From Planctomycetota bacterium (GTDB lineage Bacteria; Planctomycetota; Brocadiia; JAADGH01), in contig JAADGH010000200.1 of the NCBI GenBank assembly GCA_013152475.1, forward strand, positions 1 through 64,000: a DNA stretch of 64,000 bases, given 5' to 3'. Made by a program: the position numbers and the translations under genes. The notes under the pieces were generated by a model. The model had not been told where the DNA came from, searched no databases, and saw only the letters and a program-made list of their open reading frames with translations. This document shows positions 35,599 through 43,862 of this stretch, piece by piece; position 1 is the stretch's first letter; each line of letters starts with the position of its first letter.

Positions 35599-35627
35599 AT
35601 CCTATCGCATGGCACATCCGTGCGCAA
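35599..35627 (-). promoter_or_regulatory. Possible promoter for the chagasin-like gene
   Basis: Minus strand TTGCGC (35627-35622), a 17-bp spacer and TAGGAT (35604-35599). Weaker than the others; divergent from the element at 35673. Confidence 0.35.
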
Positions 35628-35672
35628 GACTATCCTCGCCGCTCGGACCCGGCATTCCGCAAACGATAGTGC

Positions 35673-35700
35673 TGGACAATGGCGCGTGGCCCTGTATACT
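35673..35700 (+). promoter_or_regulatory. Promoter for the small transporter/URO-D pair
   Basis: TGGACA (35673-35678), a 16-bp spacer and TATACT (35695-35700), about 42 nt before ATG 35749. Confidence 0.5.
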
Positions 35701-35748
35701 ACTTTCCTGTATCCGGTTTGAATTGTGCCTGTGGAGGATGTCCGACAG

Positions 35749-36174
35749 ATGAAACCGCAACTCCTTGCCCTGGCCACCGCCATGCTCTGGGGCATCGGCG
35801 GATATTTTGAGAAGCAGGGCCTTCATCGCGGCCACCTCTCGCCGCAGATGGGCATCACTATTCGCACCTTCGTGGCTTTGGTCATCCTGTCCGCCATCAG
35901 CATCCCTCATTGGAAGACCGTGGCCCAGGCCGGTGCGCGCCCCTTGCTCTACATGGTCATCGGGGGCGGAATCGTGGCGGGCTCGGTGGGCATGTTGTGT
36001 TTCTACGCCGCCCTCAAAGGAGCGCCGCTGAACCGTGTCCTCCCGATTGCCTTCACGGCCCCGCTCTTCGGGGCGGTCATGGGCTGTCTCTTCGGCGGGG
36101 AAAGCCTGGGCGCCCGGGGCGTTCTGGGCATGGCCATGACAATTGGAGGGATTGTCCTTTTGACAATTGGATGA
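35749..36174 (+). CDS. Small EamA/DMT-type transporter (single domain)
   Basis: About 141 residues with four or five hydrophobic helices, half the usual length of EamA proteins (MLWGIGGYFEKQG at the start, APLFGAVMGCLFGGESLGAR in the last third, the family's G-E-x-L motif). One-domain members probably work as dimers, as in the SMR branch. ATG 35749 begins the first helix; a GTG 8 codons earlier is possible. The URO-D-like gene follows 12 bp later, so the two are likely co-transcribed; the substrate is not indicated by sequence. Confidence 0.75.
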   Translation: MKPQLLALATAMLWGIGGYFEKQGLHRGHLSPQMGITIRTFVALVILSAISIPHWKTVAQAGARPLLYMVIGGGIVAGSVGMLCFYAALKGAPLNRVLPIAFTAPLFGAVMGCLFGGESLGARGVLGMAMTIGGIVLLTIG

Positions 36175-36186
36175 ACCGAGGATTTG

Positions 36187-37284
36187 ATGATGGACCGACG
36201 TGAGCGTCTGAGACGATGCTATTTCCATCAAGAGACGGATCGGCCGGCGGTCTACTGCCGGACGGGATTCCCCAAGGACGATCCGACGTACGACAAGATC
36301 AAAGCAACCCTGCACGAACACACAGAACTGAAGGCGAGTTGGCGCGACTTCAGGACGATCGCAGGCCACACCGGCGAGTCGCGCACCGAGTCGCACTCTG
36401 AGGACTTCGAGCGGGTGATTACCACGATTCACACACCCAAGGGCGACCTGGAGAGCACGCGCCTCAACAGCCTCAAGGGCCAGCCGGGCATGCATGAGAC
36501 ACATTTTCTCAAGACGCGCGAGGACGCTGAAAAGTACCTATCCATTCCCGTGCCGCAGTTCGAGGGCGACTGCTCCTCCTTCGACGCGGCCGTTGCCGAG
36601 ATGGGCGACAGGGGGATCGTCGAGGCCGGACTGGGGTCCAACCCCGGCGGCGCGGTGGTCGTCCTGTTCGGCTCGGAAACATTTGCGATGATGACGCTCT
36701 CGGACCGTGACATCATCCATGCATTGTGCGAGCGGCAGATGAACATCACCCTCGACCTGGCGAAGTTCCTGCTCGATCACGATGTCGGCCCGTTCTTCTC
36801 CATGCTGGGGCAGGAGTACATCGCGCCGCCGCTGCACGGCCCGAAGGACTTCGACGACTTCAATGTGAAGTACGACAAACCGATCATTGATCTGATCCAC
36901 GACGCCGGGGGGGTGGTACACATCCACTGCCACGGTTCGATGAAGAAGGTGATTCGGGGTTTCGTTGACATGGGCACGGACGTGCTGCATCCCTTCGAGC
37001 CTCCGCCCATGGGCGACATCACTCCTGCTGAGGCAAAGGCCGTGGCCCGTGGCAAGATGTGTCTCGAGGGAAACATCCAGATCAATCGGATGTACGAGGC
37101 CACGCCTGATGAGATACGCGAGGAAACGGAGGCGCTGATCCGCGACGCCTTTGACGATCAGGAGGGGCTCATTGTTTCGCCCACGGCTTCGCCTTATATC
37201 CGGGGTGAAGGAGAAACGGCCTTCCCGCAGTACAAGGCCATGATTGATGCCGTCCTGGAAGGGACGGCGCGTGGCGGCTTGTAA
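36187..37284 (+). CDS. Uroporphyrinogen decarboxylase (URO-D) family protein, methyltransferase-like branch
   Basis: About 365 residues with the URO-D/MtaA fold. The classic haem-biosynthesis motif near the N-terminus (P-x-W-x-M-R-Q-A-G-R) is absent, so it is not HemE. The segment VVHIHCHGSMK, with His-x-Cys-His, sits where MtaA/MtbA-type corrinoid methyltransferases bind zinc, and a G-N-I-Q-I strand (KMCLEGNIQINRMYE) follows as in that family. A role in cobalamin- or folate-linked methyl transfer is therefore more likely than haem synthesis, with unknown substrate. The start is ATG 36187, with GAGG 5 bp upstream. A second URO-D-like gene is at 38125-39114; the two are not close copies. Confidence 0.78.
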   Translation: MMDRRERLRRCYFHQETDRPAVYCRTGFPKDDPTYDKIKATLHEHTELKASWRDFRTIAGHTGESRTESHSEDFERVITTIHTPKGDLESTRLNSLKGQPGMHETHFLKTREDAEKYLSIPVPQFEGDCSSFDAAVAEMGDRGIVEAGLGSNPGGAVVVLFGSETFAMMTLSDRDIIHALCERQMNITLDLAKFLLDHDVGPFFSMLGQEYIAPPLHGPKDFDDFNVKYDKPIIDLIHDAGGVVHIHCHGSMKKVIRGFVDMGTDVLHPFEPPPMGDITPAEAKAVARGKMCLEGNIQINRMYEATPDEIREETEALIRDAFDDQEGLIVSPTASPYIRGEGETAFPQYKAMIDAVLEGTARGGL

Positions 37285-37367
37285 TCGCGATTTGGGCTGG
37301 ACAAGGGAAACCGAATTGCGGATAATCTTCGCAATACCGTTTCATCCTATGTATCTCCCAGACAGCA

Positions 37368-38114
37368 ATGAATAGCCCCAAACGGATAGCGCTGTATTCT
37401 CTGATCGTTGCGCTGGTCATCAGCGCGCTGATCGGGATCTACGCGCTGCTGCACGGAGAGTTCGACTGGTTTGAGATGCGAATTCTCTTGACATCCGTCA
37501 CCATCTCCGGCGGAAGCATGTGTTCCCTCGCCTGCGCCAGCCTGGCCGAGACGCGGAAGAAGTTGTGGCTGCCCGCGGCGGGAATCCTCCTCTCGGCGCT
37601 CACCGTCCTGTTCATCCTCTACGGCATCTGGGCCGATGTCCATGACGATACCTTTTGGAAGGTGGTCATGTCACTCGGGGTGGCGACAGCCGCCACAGCC
37701 CATGTCTGCCTGCTGTCCCATGCCCGGCTTTCGTCGACCTACATCATCGCGTCGGTCGCGGCGGACATCGCGATTGCAACGCTCGCACTGCTCATCCTCG
37801 CCCTCATCTGGATCGAGGACATGGACTCGATCACGTGGTTCCGCCTGCTCGGTGTCAACTCCATCGTCGTCGCAGTGCTTTCCATCATGCTTCCGATCCT
37901 ACACAAGCTGAGCGCTACCGAAGCAATTGGAGAAACGAAGGAAGAAGACGCGCCGCAGGAAATGGCCCGCTCCAATGATGACCTCGGCGAAATCCCGGTT
38001 CTCTGCCCGCAGTGCGAGGCCCGGTTCAAGCACGCGCCGGGAAAGATCGAGTGTGGCCGCTGCGGGTGCATGTTCCGCGTGGAGGTCTACTCGCCCGGCA
38101 AGGAAACCCCGTGA
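37368..38114 (+). CDS. Six-helix membrane protein with C-terminal zinc ribbon
   Basis: 248 residues. About six membrane helices (residues 8-180) are followed by an acidic linker and a four-cysteine zinc ribbon at the C-terminus (CPQCEARFKHAPGKIECGRCG). The family is not recognised. A cytoplasmic zinc ribbon on a membrane body also occurs in the ion channel at 49880 and, N-terminally, in the kinase at 26833, so it may be a recurrent lineage trait. It stands alone, converging with the URO-D gene 10 bp downstream. The start is ATG 37368; no clear ribosome-binding site is seen. Confidence 0.6.
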   Translation: MNSPKRIALYSLIVALVISALIGIYALLHGEFDWFEMRILLTSVTISGGSMCSLACASLAETRKKLWLPAAGILLSALTVLFILYGIWADVHDDTFWKVVMSLGVATAATAHVCLLSHARLSSTYIIASVAADIAIATLALLILALIWIEDMDSITWFRLLGVNSIVVAVLSIMLPILHKLSATEAIGETKEEDAPQEMARSNDDLGEIPVLCPQCEARFKHAPGKIECGRCGCMFRVEVYSPGKETP

Positions 38115-38124
38115 GACGGGCTGA

Positions 38125-39114
38125 CTACCTGTAAACGAGGAACGCGTCGTAGCCTTGTTGGAAGGCCTCGGCGTTCTCGGGCTTCGGATTGCCCCCGCCG
38201 CGGTAGATCATCATGCCGGGAAATTCTCGGTGCAGGTCGCGCAGCCGCATCACTTCGGCGCGGATTTCATCTGGGGTTCCCACGTCAATGGCCTGCGAAT
38301 CCGTCTTGATCAGGAAAAGCTTGTTCTGCCCGGCCCGTCGCATGAAAGGCCCGGGGTCCATGGAACTGCTCTCGATATAGAATCCGTCCGGCCCGAGCGC
38401 GAGAAGGTCATCAAGTGCATCAGCATAGTTCCCGTCACTGATGTAGAGGACCTTTCGTCCAGCGTCATGAATAGTCGCGAAGATCCGCTCATACCACGGA
38501 AAAACATACCTGCGGCAGAACTCCGGTCCGATCATAAGTCCGCGCGTCGCCGCGATGTCATCGTGGATTGTGATCAGTTTCACTCCCTCGATCCGCGCCC
38601 AGCCCTTGGCCACGGCGAGAGACGCCTCGCCGAAGCGATCCAGGATTTCAGCAAACCGTTCAGGTTCCAGGGCGAGCGCCATGAGAAACGGTTCCCAGCC
38701 AAACTCAATGGTCGCGCGGGTGATGAGCGTGCCGTAGTGGTGCGGGAGAGGGTATCCTTTTGCGCCTCCCTCTTGCATGAGCCGAGCCATGACGGACAGC
38801 ATGGGCTCGGCCACTTCCTCGACTTCAAAGAGGTCGAGATCGACGCGGAGGACATCGTTGTGATCTCTGTACTTCTCCCGGGCATCCGTGGCCCAAACGC
38901 CGCCGTCATGTGTGACACGTCGCTTTCCGTCCTTGGTCACACCAATCGTACCGGCCTCGGGACGCGGTTCACCATCGCCAAGGTGGTAGATGTCGGGACG
39001 GTACTCCACCATGACCCAATCGCGGCAGGGCAACCGGTCCGGACGCTCCAACCGGAGAACCTTCTGCATTCGGGCCTTTTTTTCTTCGACATCATCCATG
39101 GAAGAACATCCCAT
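38125..39114 (-). CDS. URO-D family protein in the sulfatase/Gfo-Idh-MocA operon
   Basis: 329 residues of the uroporphyrinogen-decarboxylase superfamily: RLERPDRLPCRDWVM at the start, VKLITIHDDIAATRGLMI, KVLYISDGNYADALDDLLALG and DGFYIE. It lacks the HemE active-site Arg motif and has a Ser-Asp-Gly where HxC zinc binding would be, so it is a different branch from the protein at 36187. Such proteins often sit in carbohydrate or demethylation operons of Planctomycetes-like bacteria with unknown reaction. It begins 4 bp after the sulfatase stop; ATG 39114 or ATG 39099 could be the start. Confidence 0.75.
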   Translation of the reverse strand: MGCSSMDDVEEKKARMQKVLRLERPDRLPCRDWVMVEYRPDIYHLGDGEPRPEAGTIGVTKDGKRRVTHDGGVWATDAREKYRDHNDVLRVDLDLFEVEEVAEPMLSVMARLMQEGGAKGYPLPHHYGTLITRATIEFGWEPFLMALALEPERFAEILDRFGEASLAVAKGWARIEGVKLITIHDDIAATRGLMIGPEFCRRYVFPWYERIFATIHDAGRKVLYISDGNYADALDDLLALGPDGFYIESSSMDPGPFMRRAGQNKLFLIKTDSQAIDVGTPDEIRAEVMRLRDLHREFPGMMIYRGGGNPKPENAEAFQQGYDAFLVYR

Positions 39115-39118
39115 AAGG

Positions 39119-40564
39119 TCATGAACTTACTTCAGGCCACTGCGCCCCGTGATCATGCCGCTCCTCGACGCTGCGCCCATCGATGTAGGTCCCCGGCGGG
39201 GGGAGATGCCCCGCGCAGAGGAGATAGTCCCCCTCCGATTCCATCCAGGCCATCAGCTTCGCATGGAGTTCTTCCCGGCTCGTTGTGTGCGCGGGATCAT
39301 CGATGAGGTTCGTCCGCTCGCCGGGATCGCTCGCCAGATCGTACAGCTCGCAGAGATCGTGCGGACTCCAGTTGTACTTATAGCGCCCGGTGTGGATGCC
39401 GCGCAGCTTGAACTCCCGGCCCTGGTACGAGTCGTAGCAGTAAAACGTATGCTCATGCTCCGTGACCCAGTGCGACCGCCCGCACTCATCGTCATTGAGG
39501 ATGCCCTCGGCCCCGGCCAGGGAGATGAGCGTGGGAAAGAGATCACGCAGGTTGACAAACCCGTCCGGCTTCGTCGGTTTTCGTTTTTGCGGATCGCGGA
39601 TGATCATGGGGATGTGCATCGTCTCCTGGTAGAAGTCCGGGCCTTTGTCGAACTTCCCGTGTCCGCCCAGCATCTCGCCGTGGTCGGGGCAGAAGGCGAC
39701 GACTGTGTTGTGTGTCAGTCCGAGTTCGTCAAGCCTGTCCAGCACGCGCCCGAACTGCTTGTCCAAGTGTGAGCAGAAGCCCCAGTAGTGCTGGCACGTC
39801 TTCCGCCACTGCTCCTGCGTGAGCACGCGCGTCTCCTGGCAGGGCCAGTAAGGCCGCGACTGCATGTCCGGCTTGTTCGGCTCGGTGAAGGGCGTGCAGT
39901 AGTTCTCCGGCATGAAGTCGTCCGCCAGGTCGGCATACATCTCGGCGAATCGCCTTGGAATGTTGTGGGGGAAGTGCGGCCCGTTCGTCGATATGATCGC
40001 ACAGAATGGCTTGTCCCCTTTGGCCAATCCTTCGATCTGCTCTATGCCCATCTCCACGCGGCATTGATCCAGCCCGATGCCCTCTGAATACGAACCGTAA
40101 TAGAACTGGAGTATCTCGCCATCCAGTGTCGGGTTCGGCCCGCGCCGGGCTGCGCTGCCGTGTTCGCGGTCCCCGCCGTCGCTGCAGCGGACGTTGTGGA
40201 TGCCGCGCTCGTGCAGCGTGCCCTGGCCGAGGTGCCACTTGCCGCAGTAGGATACTTCATATCCTGCATCGTCCCGCAGGCGCTCGAGGTAGGTCTTCAG
40301 GTCGAGACGGAGCTTGCCATGAGGGTAGAAGGAGCCGCGCCCCACGTTATCCGTCAGATTGTTCTGGTACGGCCACCTGCCGGTGAAGATCGATCCCCGC
40401 GCCGGCGTGCACAGGGGATAGCACGTGTAAGCGTTGAGGAACGCGTGGCCCTCCTCCGCAAAGCGCAGCAGGTTCGGCGTCCGGCAGACGTGTCCCGCCT
40501 GGAAGATAGTGTCCCACCTCCACTGGTCCGCCATAAGGAACACGATGTTCAGCGGCTTGCCCAT
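39119..40564 (-). CDS. Sulfatase (type I, formylglycine-dependent)
   Basis: 481 residues. The sulfatase signature CTPARGSIFTGR has Cys52 at the start of C-x-P-x-R, the residue oxidised to formylglycine by a separate maturase. The calcium and sulfate-binding residues are present: MADQWRWD (Asp13), KWHLG, CPDHGEMLGGHGK and a histidine in STNGPHFPHN. No signal peptide is visible, so it should work in the cytoplasm on imported sulfated sugars or esters, unlike most polysaccharide sulfatases. Its ATG overlaps the Gfo/Idh/MocA stop by one base (TGATG), a coupled pair. The operon also has ThuA and URO-D genes. Confidence 0.9.
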   Translation of the reverse strand: MGKPLNIVFLMADQWRWDTIFQAGHVCRTPNLLRFAEEGHAFLNAYTCYPLCTPARGSIFTGRWPYQNNLTDNVGRGSFYPHGKLRLDLKTYLERLRDDAGYEVSYCGKWHLGQGTLHERGIHNVRCSDGGDREHGSAARRGPNPTLDGEILQFYYGSYSEGIGLDQCRVEMGIEQIEGLAKGDKPFCAIISTNGPHFPHNIPRRFAEMYADLADDFMPENYCTPFTEPNKPDMQSRPYWPCQETRVLTQEQWRKTCQHYWGFCSHLDKQFGRVLDRLDELGLTHNTVVAFCPDHGEMLGGHGKFDKGPDFYQETMHIPMIIRDPQKRKPTKPDGFVNLRDLFPTLISLAGAEGILNDDECGRSHWVTEHEHTFYCYDSYQGREFKLRGIHTGRYKYNWSPHDLCELYDLASDPGERTNLIDDPAHTTSREELHAKLMAWMESEGDYLLCAGHLPPPGTYIDGRSVEERHDHGAQWPEVSS

Positions 40565-41568
40565 CAGAGATCGATCGCAACGCGCTGCCGCTTGTCGCCT
40601 GATTCGGCAATGGCCTCGCAGACGGCCACGGCCTTCATGCCGTGCTCCAGGGTCACGCGCAGTTCCGCACCATCGAGGACGGCATCAGCAAAGTTGCCGT
40701 AGAGTCGAAGGAGCGGGTCCATGGGTTGCTTCGGCACGGCGATAGCCTCGGCCTGCTTGTTCCGGCACGTTTTGTCCTCGTTGAAGCCGTCATGCTTCAC
40801 GATGTTGACAGTGGCCTTGTCCACGGCACAGATTGTGCCTCTACGACCGATGAGTTGGTTGATGTTCTGTATCTGGTCCGCGGCCAGGCTGCCGCTCAGA
40901 TTCGCCACGCGGCGCTTGCCGTCCTGCTCGAACTCGATGACCGCGCTCACGAACTCGATGGTCTGATCGCCCTTGAACGATCCGCGCTGCACGTCGGCAT
41001 ACACGGCCACCGGGTTCCACTCCGCGAGCCAGAGGACGAGGTCGATGTCGTGCGACACGGTATCCATTACGCCACCATACGATTCCGGGAAGAAGTATTG
41101 CGGGTTCATGAATCCTCGCTGCCGGGTCCAACAGATCTGAACGAGGTCGATGTCGCCGACTTGTTCCTTCAGTACCTCCGTGTAGGTCATAAAACGCTGC
41201 TGGTAGCCGATGGTCCCGATGACATTGTTTGTCTTTGCCCTTTCGATGATTTCCTTTGCGGCAGCTACCGTATCCGTAAAGGGCTTCTCGATGATGAAGT
41301 GTTTGCCCGCAGCAATAGCGTCCAGTGTCACCGCGGTGTGGTGACGTGTATGCGTCGAAATGAGGACGGCGTCCAGATCGTCCTTCGCCAGAAGCTCCTT
41401 GCTATCGGTGAATGCCGGCACGCCGAACTGTTCGGCGGCTGCCGTGGCGCGTTCCTGGTCCAGGTCGCACACCGCGATAAGCTCCATCCTGTCACAGTTC
41501 TGTGCCGCCTTGGCATGGGCCGGTCCGCGTTGACCACAACCAATGAGTGCAACGTTCAGTTTCGACAT
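40564..41568 (-). CDS. Gfo/Idh/MocA-family NAD(P)-dependent oxidoreductase
   Basis: 334 residues. The Rossmann motif ALIGCGQRGPAHAKA, the signature EKPFTDT and the C-terminal beta-sheet segment (VMDTVSHDIDLVLWLAEW) define this family of sugar and cyclitol dehydrogenases. The catalytic Lys-Pro (EKP) and the H-D-I-D motif are conserved. ATG 41568 is chosen from AAAGGA 6 bp upstream; the longest frame starts inside the ThuA gene. It lies between ThuA and the sulfatase with an overlap, so all are one transcript. The substrate is a sugar of unknown identity. Confidence 0.88.
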   Translation of the reverse strand: MSKLNVALIGCGQRGPAHAKAAQNCDRMELIAVCDLDQERATAAAEQFGVPAFTDSKELLAKDDLDAVLISTHTRHHTAVTLDAIAAGKHFIIEKPFTDTVAAAKEIIERAKTNNVIGTIGYQQRFMTYTEVLKEQVGDIDLVQICWTRQRGFMNPQYFFPESYGGVMDTVSHDIDLVLWLAEWNPVAVYADVQRGSFKGDQTIEFVSAVIEFEQDGKRRVANLSGSLAADQIQNINQLIGRRGTICAVDKATVNIVKHDGFNEDKTCRNKQAEAIAVPKQPMDPLLRLYGNFADAVLDGAELRVTLEHGMKAVAVCEAIAESGDKRQRVAIDL

Positions 41569-41588
41569 TGTGAATCCTTTCTTGTCAA

Positions 41589-42326
41589 TTACCTCGGGGT
41601 TACCCATTTCACGGCGCGACAAATGATCCCTTGCACGACCGTATCGCGATAGGTCGGATCGGTTTCATGTCCAGGCTGGAGGTAGAAGCTCCTGCCCTTG
41701 CCCACTTGATACGTCCAGGCCGCGCGTGTCACGAGGCCCGCGACCTTGAACTCCTCTACTTCATACTTCCCGGACTCGAAATTGAACACACGGGACTGCC
41801 GTGTCTCGCAGTCGGGGACCGTCATTTCCAGCAGCACATCCGCCCCCTCCACAAGCCCATACGGTTCGTAGTAGGCCTCGTCTGTGACTTCGAAGCTCTC
41901 GACACCCTCGAAGATCGGGTGCTCTTTCGTGACAGTGTACTTCATCGGCACGCCATCTTCCCAGCCGTAGTGCTCCGTCTGGCCGAAGAGACGCGGCGCG
42001 AGGATCGGATTCGCACGGAAGCTCAAAATGCTGTGCAGGCCCACCAGCCCGGCCTTGCCGGACTCCACCTGTGACACGATCGCCTTCTGCGATTCCACCG
42101 AGATCGGCCGCCCGTGTCCCCAGAGGACCACCGCCTGGTAGGCGTCGAGCGCCTTCGGTGTGAAGCAATCCTCCACAACCGCGAACGGGAATGCCTCGAA
42201 GTCGCCCGACTGATTCAGAAAATCGGCGACGACCTGATGGATTCCTTCGGGATAGGCGATGGGACGCTCCGGCTTGTGCAAACCGGCGGCATCCGTCCAG
42301 ACCAAGACGCGCAGTTTCTCCGCCAT
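41589..42326 (-). CDS. ThuA-like (trehalose utilisation-type) domain protein
   Basis: 245 residues of the ThuA family, a class I glutamine-amidotransferase-like fold: KLRVLVWTDAAGLH, YQAVVLWGHGRPIS, GLVGLHSILSF (the position of the usual GLH triad-like motif), KEHPIFEGVESFEVTDEAYYEP and YLQPGHET. In Rhizobium ThuA helps to convert trehalose; other members are found next to Gfo/Idh/MocA genes, as here. It is the first gene of the ThuA, oxidoreductase, sulfatase, URO-D operon, with a promoter at 42379-42407 and a ribosome-binding AAAGGGAG before ATG 42326. Confidence 0.83.
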   Translation of the reverse strand: MAEKLRVLVWTDAAGLHKPERPIAYPEGIHQVVADFLNQSGDFEAFPFAVVEDCFTPKALDAYQAVVLWGHGRPISVESQKAIVSQVESGKAGLVGLHSILSFRANPILAPRLFGQTEHYGWEDGVPMKYTVTKEHPIFEGVESFEVTDEAYYEPYGLVEGADVLLEMTVPDCETRQSRVFNFESGKYEVEEFKVAGLVTRAAWTYQVGKGRSFYLQPGHETDPTYRDTVVQGIICRAVKWVTPR

Positions 42327-42378
42327 GCGTTACTCCCTTTCAACTGAGGTGTGCAGCCTCAACAAACGTAAAGGGAAT

Positions 42379-42407
42379 ATTGTAGGAAAGGAGGGAAGCT
42401 GAGTCAA
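42379..42407 (-). promoter_or_regulatory. Promoter for the ThuA-sulfatase operon
   Basis: Minus strand TTGACT (42407-42402), a 17-bp spacer and TACAAT (42384-42379). The leader contains a small GAGG...CCTC hairpin before the ribosome-binding site. Confidence 0.6.
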
Positions 42408-42425
42408 TCGTTCACCCGGAGCAGG

Positions 42426-43862
42426 TTATTTCGGCGGGGGAAATTTCGCGCGCGCGTTGGCGTATCGCGAAAGCACATCTCGGTAAGGGGCAGGGTCGGT
42501 CTCGATGCGCTTGGTCTCGATCTTCACGCGCTGCCGTCCCTGACGGGCATCGTCCCACCAGCCAGCCGCCATCCCGCCGAAGACCGTTGCGCCGACCACG
42601 GCGGCATCGCGGGTGTCGGGGAGGAGCACGGGACGGTGGAGGACTGCGGATACGATCTCAACCCACAGGCGGTTCTTGGCGGAACCGCCGAGCATGGCGA
42701 TCGCCGACACAGGCCCCGTAGCGGACTCGATGTTCCGCAGGAAAAAAGCAGATTCCATGGCCAGCCCCTCCATGACCGATCGGAGCATGTTGCCACAGAG
42801 GTGTTCGAGGGTGAAGCCGATCCATGCCGCCTCGCGTTTACCCGCAAGGCAGGGAATGAAGAGCAATCCACCTGCGCCGGGTCCGACCTCGCGCGCCTCC
42901 CTTTCTGCCGCCTCATAGTCCTCCACGCCGAGGGCGTCCATGATGCGGTCGAAGTAGCCATTGCCTGCAGGCATGGCCCCGAGTGCGCCCCAAAGATCGC
43001 CGACGGCATAGGGCGCGAGAAAGATCCCCTTTGACTTCGTCCGGTTAATGGATTCGGAGAGTGCGAAGAGCACCCAGGCGGTTCCGGTCGAGAGCATGGC
43101 GGTGCCGGAATCCACAAGCCCTGCCCCGAGGGCCGCGCAGTGCTGGTCGTGAACGGGAACAGCGACGGGGATGCCTCGCGACAGACCGAGATGCGCCGCC
43201 GCCTCGCGCAGGAGCCGCCCCCCCACTTCACCCGCCCGGTGCATGGGCGGGAGACGCCCGGGCTTGACGCCCGCAACGGCAAGGAGATCCGTGTCCCATG
43301 TGACCGTGTCGAGATTCAGGAGACCGGTGATGGATGTGTTTGTGGGGTCGGTCGCGCCGTTGCCTGTGAGCCAGCGAAGGATCCAGTCCTCGACAAACGA
43401 AATACTGCCGGTCCGTTTCATCAGGTCCGATTCGTTCTCCTTCAGCCAAAGGACAAGAGGAGCCGCGATGCCCGGATTGTCCAGGCCGGTCCGTTCGCGA
43501 AAAAAGTCAGCCCCGTGCTCCTTCAGCAGGGACTCATTCTGTGTAGTCGCCCGATGGTCCATCCAGGAGATGATCGGGTGGATCGGCGCGTCATGTTCAT
43601 CAAGGAGAAGGAGCGCCGCGGCCTGCGTCGACAGGCCGATGCCCTTCACGTCTCTGCCCGCAAACGCTTCCCGGGCCGCATTGGTCAGGGCCGTGAGGAG
43701 ATCTTCGGGGTCTTGCTCAAATCGCCCCCCTGATCCCGCGTGGAGGGAATACTGTGCAGAGGCAACGGGGCCTAACGAACCATCCTCGTTCAGAACCACT
43801 GCCTTAATGGCGGTCGTTCCGATGTCGATGCCGAGCACGCAATCGGTGTCAGGTGAGTTCAC
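42426..43862 (-). CDS. FGGY-family carbohydrate kinase (xylulokinase-like)
   Basis: 478 residues. ATP-binding and catalytic motifs of the FGGY family are present: GIDIGTTAIKAVVL at the N-terminus, SWMDHRATTQN, an Asp-containing VPVHDQHCAALGAG, and the adenosine motif AIAMLGGSAKNRLWVE. The family phosphorylates pentuloses, polyols or related sugars; the sequence does not tell which. GTG 43862 is the start: GGGGAGG lies 6 bp upstream and the family begins there; the long upstream frame is the aminotransferase's shadow. It overlaps the aminotransferase by 14 bp. Last gene of the DeoR-aldolase-aminotransferase-kinase operon. Confidence 0.9.
   Translation of the reverse strand: MNSPDTDCVLGIDIGTTAIKAVVLNEDGSLGPVASAQYSLHAGSGGRFEQDPEDLLTALTNAAREAFAGRDVKGIGLSTQAAALLLLDEHDAPIHPIISWMDHRATTQNESLLKEHGADFFRERTGLDNPGIAAPLVLWLKENESDLMKRTGSISFVEDWILRWLTGNGATDPTNTSITGLLNLDTVTWDTDLLAVAGVKPGRLPPMHRAGEVGGRLLREAAAHLGLSRGIPVAVPVHDQHCAALGAGLVDSGTAMLSTGTAWVLFALSESINRTKSKGIFLAPYAVGDLWGALGAMPAGNGYFDRIMDALGVEDYEAAEREAREVGPGAGGLLFIPCLAGKREAAWIGFTLEHLCGNMLRSVMEGLAMESAFFLRNIESATGPVSAIAMLGGSAKNRLWVEIVSAVLHRPVLLPDTRDAAVVGATVFGGMAAGWWDDARQGRQRVKIETKRIETDPAPYRDVLSRYANARAKFPPPK

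Noticed and set aside
36187-39114. Calling the URO-D-family genes hemE
   Set aside because: Both lack the HemE active-site motif at the N-terminus; they belong to other branches.
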